Source: Planctomycetaceae bacterium (lineage in GTDB: Bacteria; Planctomycetota; Planctomycetia; Pirellulales; PALSA-1355). Taken from it: 34,190 nucleotides of DNA. Location of the stretch: contig PLYM01000227.1 in the NCBI GenBank assembly GCA_003153375.1, positions 1-34,190 on the forward strand. Direction: 5' to 3'. Positions within the stretch are counted from its first letter, which is position 1. Every line of letters begins with the position of its first letter. The position numbers and the translations under genes are program-made. The notes beneath the pieces were generated by a model. The model ran no database searches. It was not told where the DNA came from and saw only the letters and a program-made list of their open reading frames with translations. Positions 17,336 to 24,232 of the stretch are shown one piece after another.

Positions 17336-18043
17336 GTGCCTGAGCATTCCGGCAGCCATGCGCTCGACGGCCAGGCCATTCGAGCCGTGGACCTGACCAA
17401 GGCCTACGGCCACGCGGATTCACCGGTCTATGCGTTGCGCGGCGTTACTTTCGAGGTTCGCTGGGGCGAACGCGTGGCGCTGTTGGGCAAATCGGGCTCG
17501 GGAAAGTCGACGCTGCTCAATCTGCTGGGCGGGCTCGATCGGCCCACCTCGGGCAGCCTCGATGTCGCCGGCCACTCGATCGCGCGGCTGACCGGCCGGC
17601 AACTGGCCCGCTTTCGTTCCGTTTCGGTGGGCATGATCTTTCAATCGTTTAATCTCATTCACTCGCGCAACGCCTGGCAAAACGTCAAGCTGCCGCTGGT
17701 CTTCGCCGGTCAACAACCGCGTGAGCGACGCGAGGTCGCCCGCCGGGCGCTCGAGGCGGTCGGCCTGGCGGCGCGGTTCGATCATCGACCGGCCGAGATG
17801 AGCGGCGGCGAGAACCAGCGCGTCGCCATCGCCCGCGCGCTGGCCAACCGTCCACAAATCCTGCTGGCCGACGAACCCACGGGCAATCTCGACAGCGCCA
17901 CGGCGCGCGAAGTCGTGCGGCTGATCCGCGAGCACGTCGAGGAGCGGCAGGCCACACTGATCCTGGTCACGCACGACGAGGATCTGGCCGCGGCCTGCAC
18001 CGATCGCGTGCTGCGATTAATAGACGGACAATTGGCAACCTGA
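17336..18043 (+). CDS. ABC transporter ATP-binding protein, MacB/LolD type
   Basis: 235 residues, a full ABC ATPase. It energises the membrane subunit encoded 28 bp downstream. Walker A GKSGSGKST is at 51-59, the Q-loop FQSFNL at 102-107, the signature MSGGENQR at 155-162, Walker B ILLADEPT at 175-182, the D-loop GNLDSATA follows, and the H-loop His is H213 in VTHDED. The Q-loop and DEPTGNLD context place it in the LolD/MacB/FtsE group. The signature has Glu-Asn in place of the more usual Gln-Gln. The start is a GTG with GAGGA about 10 nt upstream. No membrane-fusion (HlyD-type) gene is adjacent, so the exact export role is open. Confidence 0.92.
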   Translation: MPEHSGSHALDGQAIRAVDLTKAYGHADSPVYALRGVTFEVRWGERVALLGKSGSGKSTLLNLLGGLDRPTSGSLDVAGHSIARLTGRQLARFRSVSVGMIFQSFNLIHSRNAWQNVKLPLVFAGQQPRERREVARRALEAVGLAARFDHRPAEMSGGENQRVAIARALANRPQILLADEPTGNLDSATAREVVRLIREHVEERQATLILVTHDEDLAAACTDRVLRLIDGQLAT

Positions 18044-18071
18044 CAATCCGCCTGGCTTGGGAGAACGCGTC

Positions 18072-19601
18072 GTGCGTGTCGGTGATCTTTTTGGACTGGC
18101 TCTGGCCGCCCTCTGGCAGCAGAAGTCGCGGACCGCGATGACCACGCTCGGCGTCCTCTTCGGCAGCTTCGTGCTGGCCGCCAGCCTGTCGATCGGCCAG
18201 GGCGTGCAGGACACGATCGAGCGCGAATCACACCGCAGCGACTTTCTGCGCAAAATCACCGTGCGATCCAACCATCGCGGCGCCAATGCCGACTCCGCCG
18301 GCAAGCAAGTCGAAGTCGCCGGCGAGATGAGCGACGCCAAACGCGATCGGCTTCGCCGCGCGATTGCCGATCATTCCCCAGGCAAGCCGGTCGCCCTGAC
18401 GCGCGACAAGCTCGTCAAGATGGCCACGCTCGAACACGTGGAAGCGGTCGTGCCCATGTTTTGGCTATCGGGCTTTGCGGTGCTCGATCAACAGTCGCAG
18501 CTCGCCTCGCTGGCCGGGGTCCGCCCCGAGAGCATCGATTGCCGGCGGCGGCTAATCGCCGGCGAGTTTTTCAGCTCGTCCCGGCAGCCGGTCTGCACCG
18601 TCAGCGAATATCTGCTCTACCGCTGGGGCCTGACCGACGAAGCCAGTATCGCTGGCGTGCTGGGCAAGAAGATCCGCGTCGAGCTACGCGGCCCCGGCCA
18701 GCAACGCGGGCTGCGTCTGGTGTTGGACAAGCCGGAAGGCGAGGAGCCGACGCTCGAAGAGACGATCGCGCTGGAGAAGATCAAGGAGCAACTTCCCAAG
18801 GTGCTCGATTTCTTTCCCTTGCCCCCCGATCAGTCCCGGCTGCTGCGGGGCATGATCGAGGGCAAGGACGCCAGCCCGGCGAGCGTGGTGAGCGAGGAGT
18901 TCACGATCGTCGGCGTCCTGCGGGCGGCCACGCCCGAGGAGCTCAAAGAGCCGTGGGATCCGCTGCGCGTCAGCGCCGATTTGATTTTGCCCTATGAAAC
19001 GGCCGCCGACTTTTATTTTCGCCAGCAGGGAACCGAAGAGCGCGGCATCGATCACGCGGTGGTCGTCGTCGACGATGAGCGGCACACCAAGGCGATCTAC
19101 CAGCAAATCCTCGACCAGGGACTGACCGCCTTCACCGTGCTGGAATTCATCGAGCAGCAGCAACTGATCTATTTGCTGATCTTTGGCGGCATGACCTGCG
19201 TGGCCGCCGTGGCCTTGCTGGTGGCCGCGTTGGGCATCGCCAACACGATGCTGATGAGCGTGCTGGAGCGAACCCGCGAGATCGGCATCATGAAAGCCGT
19301 CGGCGCCGGCAACACCGAGTTGCAACTCGTGTTCGTGATCGAAGGCGCGATCATCGGCTCGCTCGGCGGCGGCTTGGGCGTGCTGCTGGCCTGGCTGGCC
19401 TCGATGCCCGGCGACGCCTGGGTCCGTTCGATGGTAGCCCACAGCGTGCCCGTCGAGCTGAAAGACTCGCTGTTCGTCTTCCCCCTCTGGCTGATCGCCG
19501 TGACCCTGGCCTTCGCCATCACCATCACCACCCTGGCCGCCCTCTACCCCGCCCGCCGCGCCGCCAGAATCGACCCCGTGGCGGCGCTGCGGCACGAGTA
19601 G
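18072..19601 (+). CDS. MacB/FtsX-type ABC transporter permease
   Basis: About 509 residues with the MacB topology: one N-terminal transmembrane helix (about 10-40, TAMTTLGVLFGSFVLAASLSIG), a large extracytoplasmic domain of some 320 residues, and three C-terminal helices (about 365-395, 420-443, 471-492) forming the FtsX domain, with GIANTMLMSVLERTREIGIMKAVGA and the closing YPARRAARIDPVAALRHE. Such pumps move lipids, lipoproteins, peptides or drugs mechanically without a transmembrane substrate channel. The GTG at 18072 is preferred because GGGAGA ends 8 nt upstream; a TTG at 18057 is also in frame. It forms a transporter with the upstream ATPase. A terminator-like hairpin follows its stop. 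Confidence 0.9.
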   Translation: MRVGDLFGLALAALWQQKSRTAMTTLGVLFGSFVLAASLSIGQGVQDTIERESHRSDFLRKITVRSNHRGANADSAGKQVEVAGEMSDAKRDRLRRAIADHSPGKPVALTRDKLVKMATLEHVEAVVPMFWLSGFAVLDQQSQLASLAGVRPESIDCRRRLIAGEFFSSSRQPVCTVSEYLLYRWGLTDEASIAGVLGKKIRVELRGPGQQRGLRLVLDKPEGEEPTLEETIALEKIKEQLPKVLDFFPLPPDQSRLLRGMIEGKDASPASVVSEEFTIVGVLRAATPEELKEPWDPLRVSADLILPYETAADFYFRQQGTEERGIDHAVVVVDDERHTKAIYQQILDQGLTAFTVLEFIEQQQLIYLLIFGGMTCVAAVALLVAALGIANTMLMSVLERTREIGIMKAVGAGNTELQLVFVIEGAIIGSLGGGLGVLLAWLASMPGDAWVRSMVAHSVPVELKDSLFVFPLWLIAVTLAFAITITTLAALYPARRAARIDPVAALRHE

Positions 19602-19627
19602 CGCAAGCGGACGCTGCGACGAATCAC

Positions 19628-19646
19628 AAAACTCGCAGGGAGTTTT
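19628..19646 (+). terminator. Intrinsic terminator-like hairpin after the exporter operon
   Basis: AAAACTC (19628-19634) and GAGTTTT (19640-19646) pair perfectly around a 5-nt loop, with a T-run in the 3' arm. It begins 27 bp after the permease stop and separates the exporter from the retron promoter. The A/T arms make it potentially bidirectional. Confidence 0.55.
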
Positions 19647-19672
19647 GGCGAGAAGTTCTTTCAGCCATCATC

Positions 19673-19701
19673 TTGACAATCGCGTTAAACTCTGAGATAA
19701 A
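19673..19701 (+). promoter_or_regulatory. Promoter of the retron operon
   Basis: A perfect -35 TTGACA (19673-19678), a 17-bp spacer and GATAAA (19696-19701; four of six -10 positions). The predicted transcription start is about 19708, about 12 nt before the candidate branching G. Confidence 0.65.
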
Positions 19702-19707
19702 CACGCC

Positions 19708-19947
19708 CAGACGACCCTAGCCCCTTACGCACTGGGCTCGTCCCCGTTGCCCCACGGCATGAAAGTGCCTGCCGGGCCTGAAACGGCGTCGTAGACGCCG
19801 CGACCCCTCCCTGCCTCGTGTATGGGAGCGTGCCAGTAGGCACACGGTTGGGAGTTTGCCGCGCGCTCGGAGTGCGCGGACCAACAAATTCCCCTGTTCA
19901 AGATCGTAGGGGGTATGGCGATGAAACGTCTAAACGACGGGTCGTTG
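19708..19947 (+). ncRNA. Candidate retron msr-msd RNA (boundaries uncertain)
   Basis: This leader between promoter and first ORF has no convincing ORF but dense structure. CCGT/ACGG (19744-19747/19754-19757) and GGCA/TGCC (19756-19759/19766-19769) are alternative small stems. CGGCGTC/GACGCCG (19784-19790/19794-19800) is a perfect 7-bp stem. CTCCC/GGGAG (19807-19811/19850-19854) encloses CGTGT/ACACG and GCC/GGC, a long msd-like hairpin. CCGCGCG/TGCGCGG (19859-19865/19873-19879) is another. ACCCTAGC at 19714-19721 resembles the a1-branch context of retron Ec86 as I recall it, making G19720 the candidate branch point. For a1/a2, ACGACCC (19711-19717) matches GGGTCGT (19939-19945), or CCCTA (19715-19719) matches TAGGG (19907-19911). 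The 3' end is therefore near 19911 or 19945. Folding was by eye. Confidence 0.55.
19891..19913 (+). promoter_or_regulatory. Maskable ribosome binding site of the 82-aa gene
   Basis: AGGGGG (19908-19913) is 7 nt before the ATG at 19921 and decides that start over the ATG at 19915. It can pair with CCCCT at 19891-19895 (local hairpin) or, with flanking CGT, with CCCCTTACG at 19721-19729 (8 bp, one bulge). Either pairing would hide the site. Confidence 0.5.
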
Positions 19948-20169
19948 CCAGAATCCGACCATGCGGACGACCGAAGCCGAATCGCAAGAGTAATTGCGTT
20001 CTGGAACGAGTTGCGAGTGTGCGAAGAAACTGGCTGGACAACTTGGGAAGTTCTGGAACTGTTGGAGCGTGAAGTGACGGAGTGCTTAAACCGCGACCCT
20101 CCTGACATAACGTATGCGGAGGGATTAACGGCGAAGGCAAAGCTCCTAATCATCGGTTGCAACCTCTAA
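19921..20169 (+). CDS. Small retron-associated protein, function unknown (possible effector)
   Basis: 82 residues from the ATG at 19921, which has AGGGGG at good spacing; an ATG at 19915 would add two residues but place the site too close. The protein is predicted mostly helical, with an acidic first third and an amphipathic central helix (TWEVLELLEREVTECL) followed by a short hydrophobic C-terminus (KAKLLIIGCNL). No domain is recognised and there is no signal peptide or transmembrane segment. It is the first gene after the structured RNA and lies 32 bp before the HTH gene, so it belongs to the retron operon. By analogy with toxin-antitoxin retrons it could be the toxic effector, but nothing in its sequence shows an activity. 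Confidence 0.65.
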   Translation: MKRLNDGSLPESDHADDRSRIARVIAFWNELRVCEETGWTTWEVLELLEREVTECLNRDPPDITYAEGLTAKAKLLIIGCNL

Positions 20170-20201
20170 ATTTCCCAAAACCGAAATCATAGGCTATCGC
20201 C

Positions 20202-20522
20202 TTGGATATATCGCTTGGTCAAACCGCCCGAGACTTGCGAGAGTCGTTGGGGCTGACGCAACGTGCGGCAGCCACAGCACTGGGCATTTCGTTCGTCCAC
20301 TTGTGCAACATCGAAAAGAATCGTGCCGCCCCTTCCCAAGCCCTGATCGACAAGTTCCGCGAAGTTTGGGGGGTTGATCTTTACGTACTAGCTTGGTGTA
20401 CGTTCGGCAATTCTTCAAAATTGCCGAAGCCGCTGCGAAAGGCCGCTGCGGATTTGGAGAAGGGATGGAAGGAACACGTAAAGACCCTGATCGAAAAGCA
20501 TCGCCAGTCGGCGGGTCATTGA
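20202..20522 (+). CDS. XRE/Cro-CI-type helix-turn-helix protein of the retron operon
   Basis: 106 residues. Residues 5-60 form an XRE HTH: LGQTARDLRESLGLTQRAAATALGISFVHLCNIEKNRAAPS, with TQRAAATALGIS as helix-turn and FVHLCNIEKNR as recognition helix. The C-terminal 45 residues are Lys-rich and helical (KPLRKAAADLEKGWKEHVKTLIEKHRQ). It should bind DNA, perhaps the retron promoter or the msDNA. A TTG at 20202 is the only usable start after an in-frame stop at 20190, with AGG at 20191 as a weak binding site. Its TGA overlaps the RT start (TGATG, 20520-20524), so the RT is probably translated by coupling. Confidence 0.85.
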   Translation: MDISLGQTARDLRESLGLTQRAAATALGISFVHLCNIEKNRAAPSQALIDKFREVWGVDLYVLAWCTFGNSSKLPKPLRKAAADLEKGWKEHVKTLIEKHRQSAGH

Positions 20523-21568
20523 TGATCGGTATCCGTCAAGTCAAGCACTTGGTGGCGATTCTTGACACGACGCCGGAAGAACTCAAAGCGGTGCTTGACT
20601 CGCCAGAATCATTCTACGAAGAATTGATTCTGCGCGACCCCAAAAAGCCTGACAAGCAGCGGATCGTCGTTGACGTTCAAGGCACAATGCGTGCCTATCA
20701 GTTGCGGCTTTACAAGCGAGTCTTGCTCCCTAAGCTGGCCCCTTCCATGCACAGCCACGGGGGCGTTAAGAATCGCAGCATAAAGACGAACGCCGAACCG
20801 CACCTTCGCTCCTCGCACGCTTTCAAAACTGATATTTCAAATTATTACCCCAGCATCCATCACTCCCGCATCTATCGCCTATTCACCAACTCGTTTGGTT
20901 GCTCGCCGGATGTTGCTCGCATTTGCACCAGAATATGTACCTATCATCACCACTTGGCGCTCGGGCTCATAACGAGCCCAATCCTAGCTGATCAAATCCT
21001 GCGAAGAGTTGATCGACGAATCGCTGGACTATGCGCAAAGAACCAGCTGGTCTACACGCGATATGTCGATGACATCACAATTTCAGGGCGATACGATCTT
21101 GAGAAAAGCGGCTTCGCTCGCCTCATCGGCGAAATACTTCAGGAGGATGGATTCAAAACCAATCCTGAAAAGAATCTCTTCGGCCTACTCGAACGAGATT
21201 TGACAATTACGAACCTGCGCATGGTTCGTGGCCATCTTGATGTTCGCTTGGAATACGTTGACGAGTTGATTCGCCAGATTGATGACGCCGCGAGCCTAGC
21301 TAGGGGGGATGAATTTGAAGGGCCGTATTACACTCCCGGACAAATTCTCGGACGTGTACGTTTTGTGTGCTGGGTCAATCCCGGGCGTCGTTTCGATTTA
21401 ATTCGCCGATTCCGATCCATTCAATGGCAAGAGGTTCGTGCAAAGGCCAGAGAACGCAAATATGAGGCCGAGAGGAAAACTCTTGAACCCAAAGTTCCTA
21501 AGGCCGTAGCGGACGTGACAACCGAGGTTGGTTTGTATCTACCTGAAACTGAATCCAAGCGTGAATGA
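20522..21568 (+). CDS. Retron-type RNA-directed DNA polymerase
   Basis: 348 residues, typical retron RT size, with no maturase, endonuclease or integrase domain. It would copy the leader RNA into msDNA. Motifs in order: the retron-specific NAxxH as NAEPH (90-94) after GGVKNRSIKT; the first catalytic Asp in FKTDISNYYPSIH (101-113); GLITSPILAD (148-157) in place of PQGSPxSP; the active site YTRYVDDITISG with YVDD at 181-184; and EDGFKTNPEKNLF (208-220). The VTG motif that helps recognise the RNA is not exact: TITNLRMVRGHLDV (228-241) occupies its place. The C-terminal 100 residues are basic and would bind the RNA. The ATG overlaps the HTH stop; the longer frame upstream overlaps the HTH gene and is not needed. 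Confidence 0.92.
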   Translation: MIGIRQVKHLVAILDTTPEELKAVLDSPESFYEELILRDPKKPDKQRIVVDVQGTMRAYQLRLYKRVLLPKLAPSMHSHGGVKNRSIKTNAEPHLRSSHAFKTDISNYYPSIHHSRIYRLFTNSFGCSPDVARICTRICTYHHHLALGLITSPILADQILRRVDRRIAGLCAKNQLVYTRYVDDITISGRYDLEKSGFARLIGEILQEDGFKTNPEKNLFGLLERDLTITNLRMVRGHLDVRLEYVDELIRQIDDAASLARGDEFEGPYYTPGQILGRVRFVCWVNPGRRFDLIRRFRSIQWQEVRAKARERKYEAERKTLEPKVPKAVADVTTEVGLYLPETESKRE

Positions 21569-21690
21569 CCACGCACCCTATCTCTTTCAGCTGGTGATTG
21601 CCGAGCCGAGAACGGCGCTTCGTCAGCAGCAGCCGAACGGTGACCTTGAATGGGAAGCCGACTCCCCTCTGGAAACGATAGTCTATCGAG

Positions 21691-21715
21691 CCGCCGCGCA
21701 CACGGGCGGCGGTTT
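21691..21715 (+). terminator. Possible terminator of the retron operon
   Basis: CCGCCGC (21691-21697) and GCGGCGG (21706-21712) form a perfect 7-bp GC stem with an 8-nt loop followed by TTT, 122 bp after the RT stop. The rest of 21569-21806 shows no gene I can support. Confidence 0.5.
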
Positions 21716-21806
21716 GCATTCCAAAATCGCTCGGCGCCCACAAATCTCTGCCGCCAAAACCCCAGCCCTTTAAACTCCGCCCCAAGTCGTTAAACTAGAA
21801 CAACTT

Positions 21807-21880
21807 GTCCGCGTAGCTCAATTGGATAGAGCGTCGGCCTCCGAAGCCGAAGGTTAGAGGTTCGAGCCCTCTCGCGGATA
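21807..21880 (+). tRNA. tRNA-Arg (anticodon CCG)
   Basis: A full cloverleaf folds. The 7-bp acceptor stem GTCCGCG/CGCGGAT has a G1-U72 wobble at its end. The D-stem is GCTC/GAGC, and the anticodon stem TCGGC/GCCGA has the loop CTCCGAA with CCG at positions 34-36. The T-stem is AGAGG/CCTCT with loop TTCGAGC, and the discriminator is A. CCA is not encoded. It reads CGG arginine codons. A TTAAACT stands about 11 nt upstream of the gene and again 20 bp further up, possibly part of its promoter. Confidence 0.95.
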
Positions 21881-21883
21881 CTG

Positions 21884-21985
21884 AGAGCCTGGGGACAAAA
21901 CGTCCGGGGAGAGGGGGACAGTCCCATTTTTCTCCCAGGGCACCGAAAAATCGGGACAGTCTCCGACGTTTTCTCCCCAGGCTCT
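21884..21985. repeat. Near-perfect 102-nt foldback element after the tRNA
   Basis: The outer arms (21884-21904 and 21965-21985, beginning AGAGCCTGGGGA) are complementary at 20 of 21 positions. Inside, GGAGA (21908-21912) pairs with TCTCC (21960-21964), and TCCCATTTTTC (21922-21932) pairs with GAAAAATCGGGA (21945-21956) with one bulge. The palindrome GGGACAGTCCC is at 21915-21925. This looks like a REP/MITE-type non-autonomous repeat and could also end the tRNA transcript. Confidence 0.75.
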
Positions 21986-22119
21986 GATGGTGACGGCGAG
22001 CGACCATCGGCGAGCACGTGGCGGCGTGCCGAAGTTGGGTGGCCCAGGGTCTGGGCTCGGCTTTTTCTGGCAGCCTGGGATGCGCACTCCGAAGTCCCTC
22101 GGCGGGTGTTTGACAAGCG

Positions 22120-24174
22120 ATGAATGACGAAGTGGTGAGTGTGCCGTTTCCCGAGCCGCCCAGCCGCCCCAAGGCGGTCACCAAAGTTCATCATCCGGCT
22201 GACGTCTCCAAACCGATCAGCAGCCCCCACATCGATCCTCTCGAGGAGCACCATCCCGGCCACATCTCGCCCTGGCCCTGGGTGATGTGCCTGACCGGCG
22301 TCGACTACTTCAGCACGCTCGGCTATCAGCCGTCGATCGCCTTCGAGGCCGCCGGCATGCTGGCCACGGTGGTGCTGGTCATCGTCACGCTGTTCGGCGC
22401 CCTGCCGGTCTATGCGCACGTGGCCAGCGCCTCGCCGCACGGACAAGGCTCGATCGCGATGCTCGAACGGCTGGTGCGCGGCTGGACCGGCAAGGTGCTG
22501 GTGATCGCACTGCTGGGTTTCGCCGCCACCGATTTCGTGATCACCAAGACGCTCTCGGCCGCCGACGCCGCCGAGCACATGCTGCACAACCCGCTCTGGC
22601 AGGATGCCCCGCAGTGGGTGCAAGCATGGACCGAAGATCAACAGCGGCTGGGGCTGACCATGCTGCTGCTGGTCGTCCTGGGCGCCAGCTTCTTGCGCGG
22701 CTTCAAGGAAGTCATCGGACTAGCCGCCGTGATCGTGGGCGTGTACCTGGCGTTGAACCTGGTGGTCATCGGCAGCGCCCTGACGTTCCTGGTGTTTCAC
22801 CCGCAGCACCTGTCCGATTGGGTCAGCAATCTTTCCGAGGGGCGTTGGCACATCGCCGAGCCGGCGCTGCCGGGCACGAGCTGGGGCGTGATCTTCGCGC
22901 TCAGCTTGCTGTATTTTCCCAAGTTGGCGCTGGGACTCAGCGGCTTCGAAACCGGCGTGGCCGTGATGCCGCTGATCAAGGGGAACGCCGACGATGACAA
23001 GCACAACCCCCTCGGCCGCATTCGCAACACCCGCAAGCTGCTGGCCACCGCGGCGATCGTGATGTCGATCTACCTGCTCTGCTCCTCGCTCGTCGTGACG
23101 ACGTTGATTCCCCCCAACGACCTGCGCGAGCCCGGGCCCGCCGCCAACCGCGCCCTGGCCTTTATCGCGCACGGCGAAAGCCCGCATGCCATCAATCCCT
23201 GGCTGTTCGGCGAAGTGTTCGGCACCATCTACGACCTTTCCACGGTCATCATCCTCAGCTTCGCCGGCCTGAGCGCCATGGCCGGTCTGTTGAACCTGGT
23301 GCCGCAGTATCTGCCTCGCTACGGCATGGCTCCCGAATGGGCCCGCGCCGTGCGACCGTTGGTGCTGCTGTTCACGCTGATCAATTTGCTGGTCACCTGG
23401 CTGTTCGATGCCGACGTCGTGGCCCAGGGCGGTGCCTATGCCACGGGCGTGTTGGTGCTGATGTCCAGCGCCTGCGTGGCCACGGTCATCGATCACTGGC
23501 GCGCCGGCAGAGGCGTGTGGATCAAACGCATGCCGTGGTATTTTCTGCTGGTCGCCTGCGTGTTCATCTATACGACGGCGCTCAACATGGTCGAACGGCC
23601 CGACGGCATCAAGATCGCCAGTTGGTTCGTGCTGGCCATCATCGTGGCATCGTTTATTTCGCGCATCCTGCGCAGCACCGAGCTGCGATTCCGCTTTTTC
23701 GAATTCGTCGACCTGGAATCGAAGTTCCTTTGGGATAGTCTCAAGCACTTCGAGTTTCCGGTGCTGGTGCCCCATCGCCCTGGGCGCCGCGGTCTGGAGG
23801 CCAAGGAGGCGCAGATTCGCGACCGCCACCGCCTGGGCGCCGAAGTGCCGATCGTGTTCATCGAGGCCGAACTGGGCGACCCCAGCGAGTTTCACCAGAG
23901 CCCGCTGCTCGAGGTCAAGGACGAAGGCGGCCGCTTCATCATCAGCGTCACGCGCTGCGCCTCGACGGCCCACGCGATTGCCGTGATCGCGCTGGAGTGC
24001 TCCAAGTCAGGCACCCCGCCCGAGATCCATTTCGGCTGGTCCGACGAAAACCCCCTGGCCGCCGCCATCGGCTTCTTCCTGTTTGGCGAAGGCAACGTTC
24101 CCTGGCGCGTGCGAGAACTGCTCTGCAAAGCCGAAGCCGATCCCGACCGTCGCCCCGACGTGTTCATCGGCTGA
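22120..24174 (+). CDS. APC-superfamily amino acid/polyamine-type transporter
   Basis: 684 residues. After a polar N-terminus of about 48 residues come many hydrophobic helices, starting at SPWPWVMCLTGVDYFSTLGYQPSIAFEAAG, whose TGVDYFSTLGY segment resembles the broken first helix of APC transporters. The glycine-rich stretch LALGLSGFETGVAVMPLIKG resembles the helix-6 region. The last 150 residues (after ILRSTELRFRFFEFVD) are soluble and may be regulatory. It probably carries a small organic cation, amino acid or similar solute across the inner membrane; the substrate cannot be told. The ATG gives the longest frame after the foldback repeat and has no strong Shine-Dalgarno. It has no operon partner. 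Confidence 0.8.
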   Translation: MNDEVVSVPFPEPPSRPKAVTKVHHPADVSKPISSPHIDPLEEHHPGHISPWPWVMCLTGVDYFSTLGYQPSIAFEAAGMLATVVLVIVTLFGALPVYAHVASASPHGQGSIAMLERLVRGWTGKVLVIALLGFAATDFVITKTLSAADAAEHMLHNPLWQDAPQWVQAWTEDQQRLGLTMLLLVVLGASFLRGFKEVIGLAAVIVGVYLALNLVVIGSALTFLVFHPQHLSDWVSNLSEGRWHIAEPALPGTSWGVIFALSLLYFPKLALGLSGFETGVAVMPLIKGNADDDKHNPLGRIRNTRKLLATAAIVMSIYLLCSSLVVTTLIPPNDLREPGPAANRALAFIAHGESPHAINPWLFGEVFGTIYDLSTVIILSFAGLSAMAGLLNLVPQYLPRYGMAPEWARAVRPLVLLFTLINLLVTWLFDADVVAQGGAYATGVLVLMSSACVATVIDHWRAGRGVWIKRMPWYFLLVACVFIYTTALNMVERPDGIKIASWFVLAIIVASFISRILRSTELRFRFFEFVDLESKFLWDSLKHFEFPVLVPHRPGRRGLEAKEAQIRDRHRLGAEVPIVFIEAELGDPSEFHQSPLLEVKDEGGRFIISVTRCASTAHAIAVIALECSKSGTPPEIHFGWSDENPLAAAIGFFLFGEGNVPWRVRELLCKAEADPDRRPDVFIG

Positions 24175-24232
24175 GCGGGCGTCTCGCGCGGCCACTCTTC
24201 TCGAGCGCAGGGGATCCACGAGCTCGAGGGCG

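Larger units (their letters stand above)
19673..21715 (+). other. Candidate retron operon: RNA leader, 82-aa protein, XRE HTH protein, reverse transcriptase
   Basis: The segment is visibly lower in GC than its neighbours and holds one transcription unit: promoter, structured non-coding leader, a small ORF, an HTH gene and a reverse transcriptase gene, closed by a GC-rich hairpin. Retrons make a branched RNA-DNA hybrid (msDNA) from the leader RNA and act as phage-defence toxin-antitoxin systems with an effector protein. An RT preceded by a small unknown protein and an XRE-type HTH protein matches what I recall as the type VI group, but I could not check that. It sits between an ABC exporter and a tRNA gene. 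No transposase, integrase or flanking direct repeats were found. Confidence 0.75.

Noticed and set aside
19705-19737. GCCCAG/CTGGGC stem at the very 5' end of the retron leader
   Set aside because: A perfect 6-bp stem, but its loop contains the candidate branch G and its 5' arm would begin at or before the predicted transcription start; kept as an alternative fold, not as part of the model.
19725-20162. 145-codon minus-strand frame across the retron leader
   Set aside because: Antisense to the structured RNA and small ORF; no Shine-Dalgarno or motif, and the promoter reads the other way.
20522-21568. RT as group II intron maturase or diversity-generating retroelement
   Set aside because: No maturase or HNH domain, no template/variable repeat seen, and NAxxH is present, which favours a retron.
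21528-21773. 81-codon plus-strand frame after the RT
   Set aside because: Begins inside the RT gene, spans the terminator-like hairpin, and has no recognisable features.
21807-21880. tRNA-Arg as attachment site of an integrated element
   Set aside because: No repeat of the tRNA 3' end was found near 19602-19672 or in the flanks, and no integrase is encoded.
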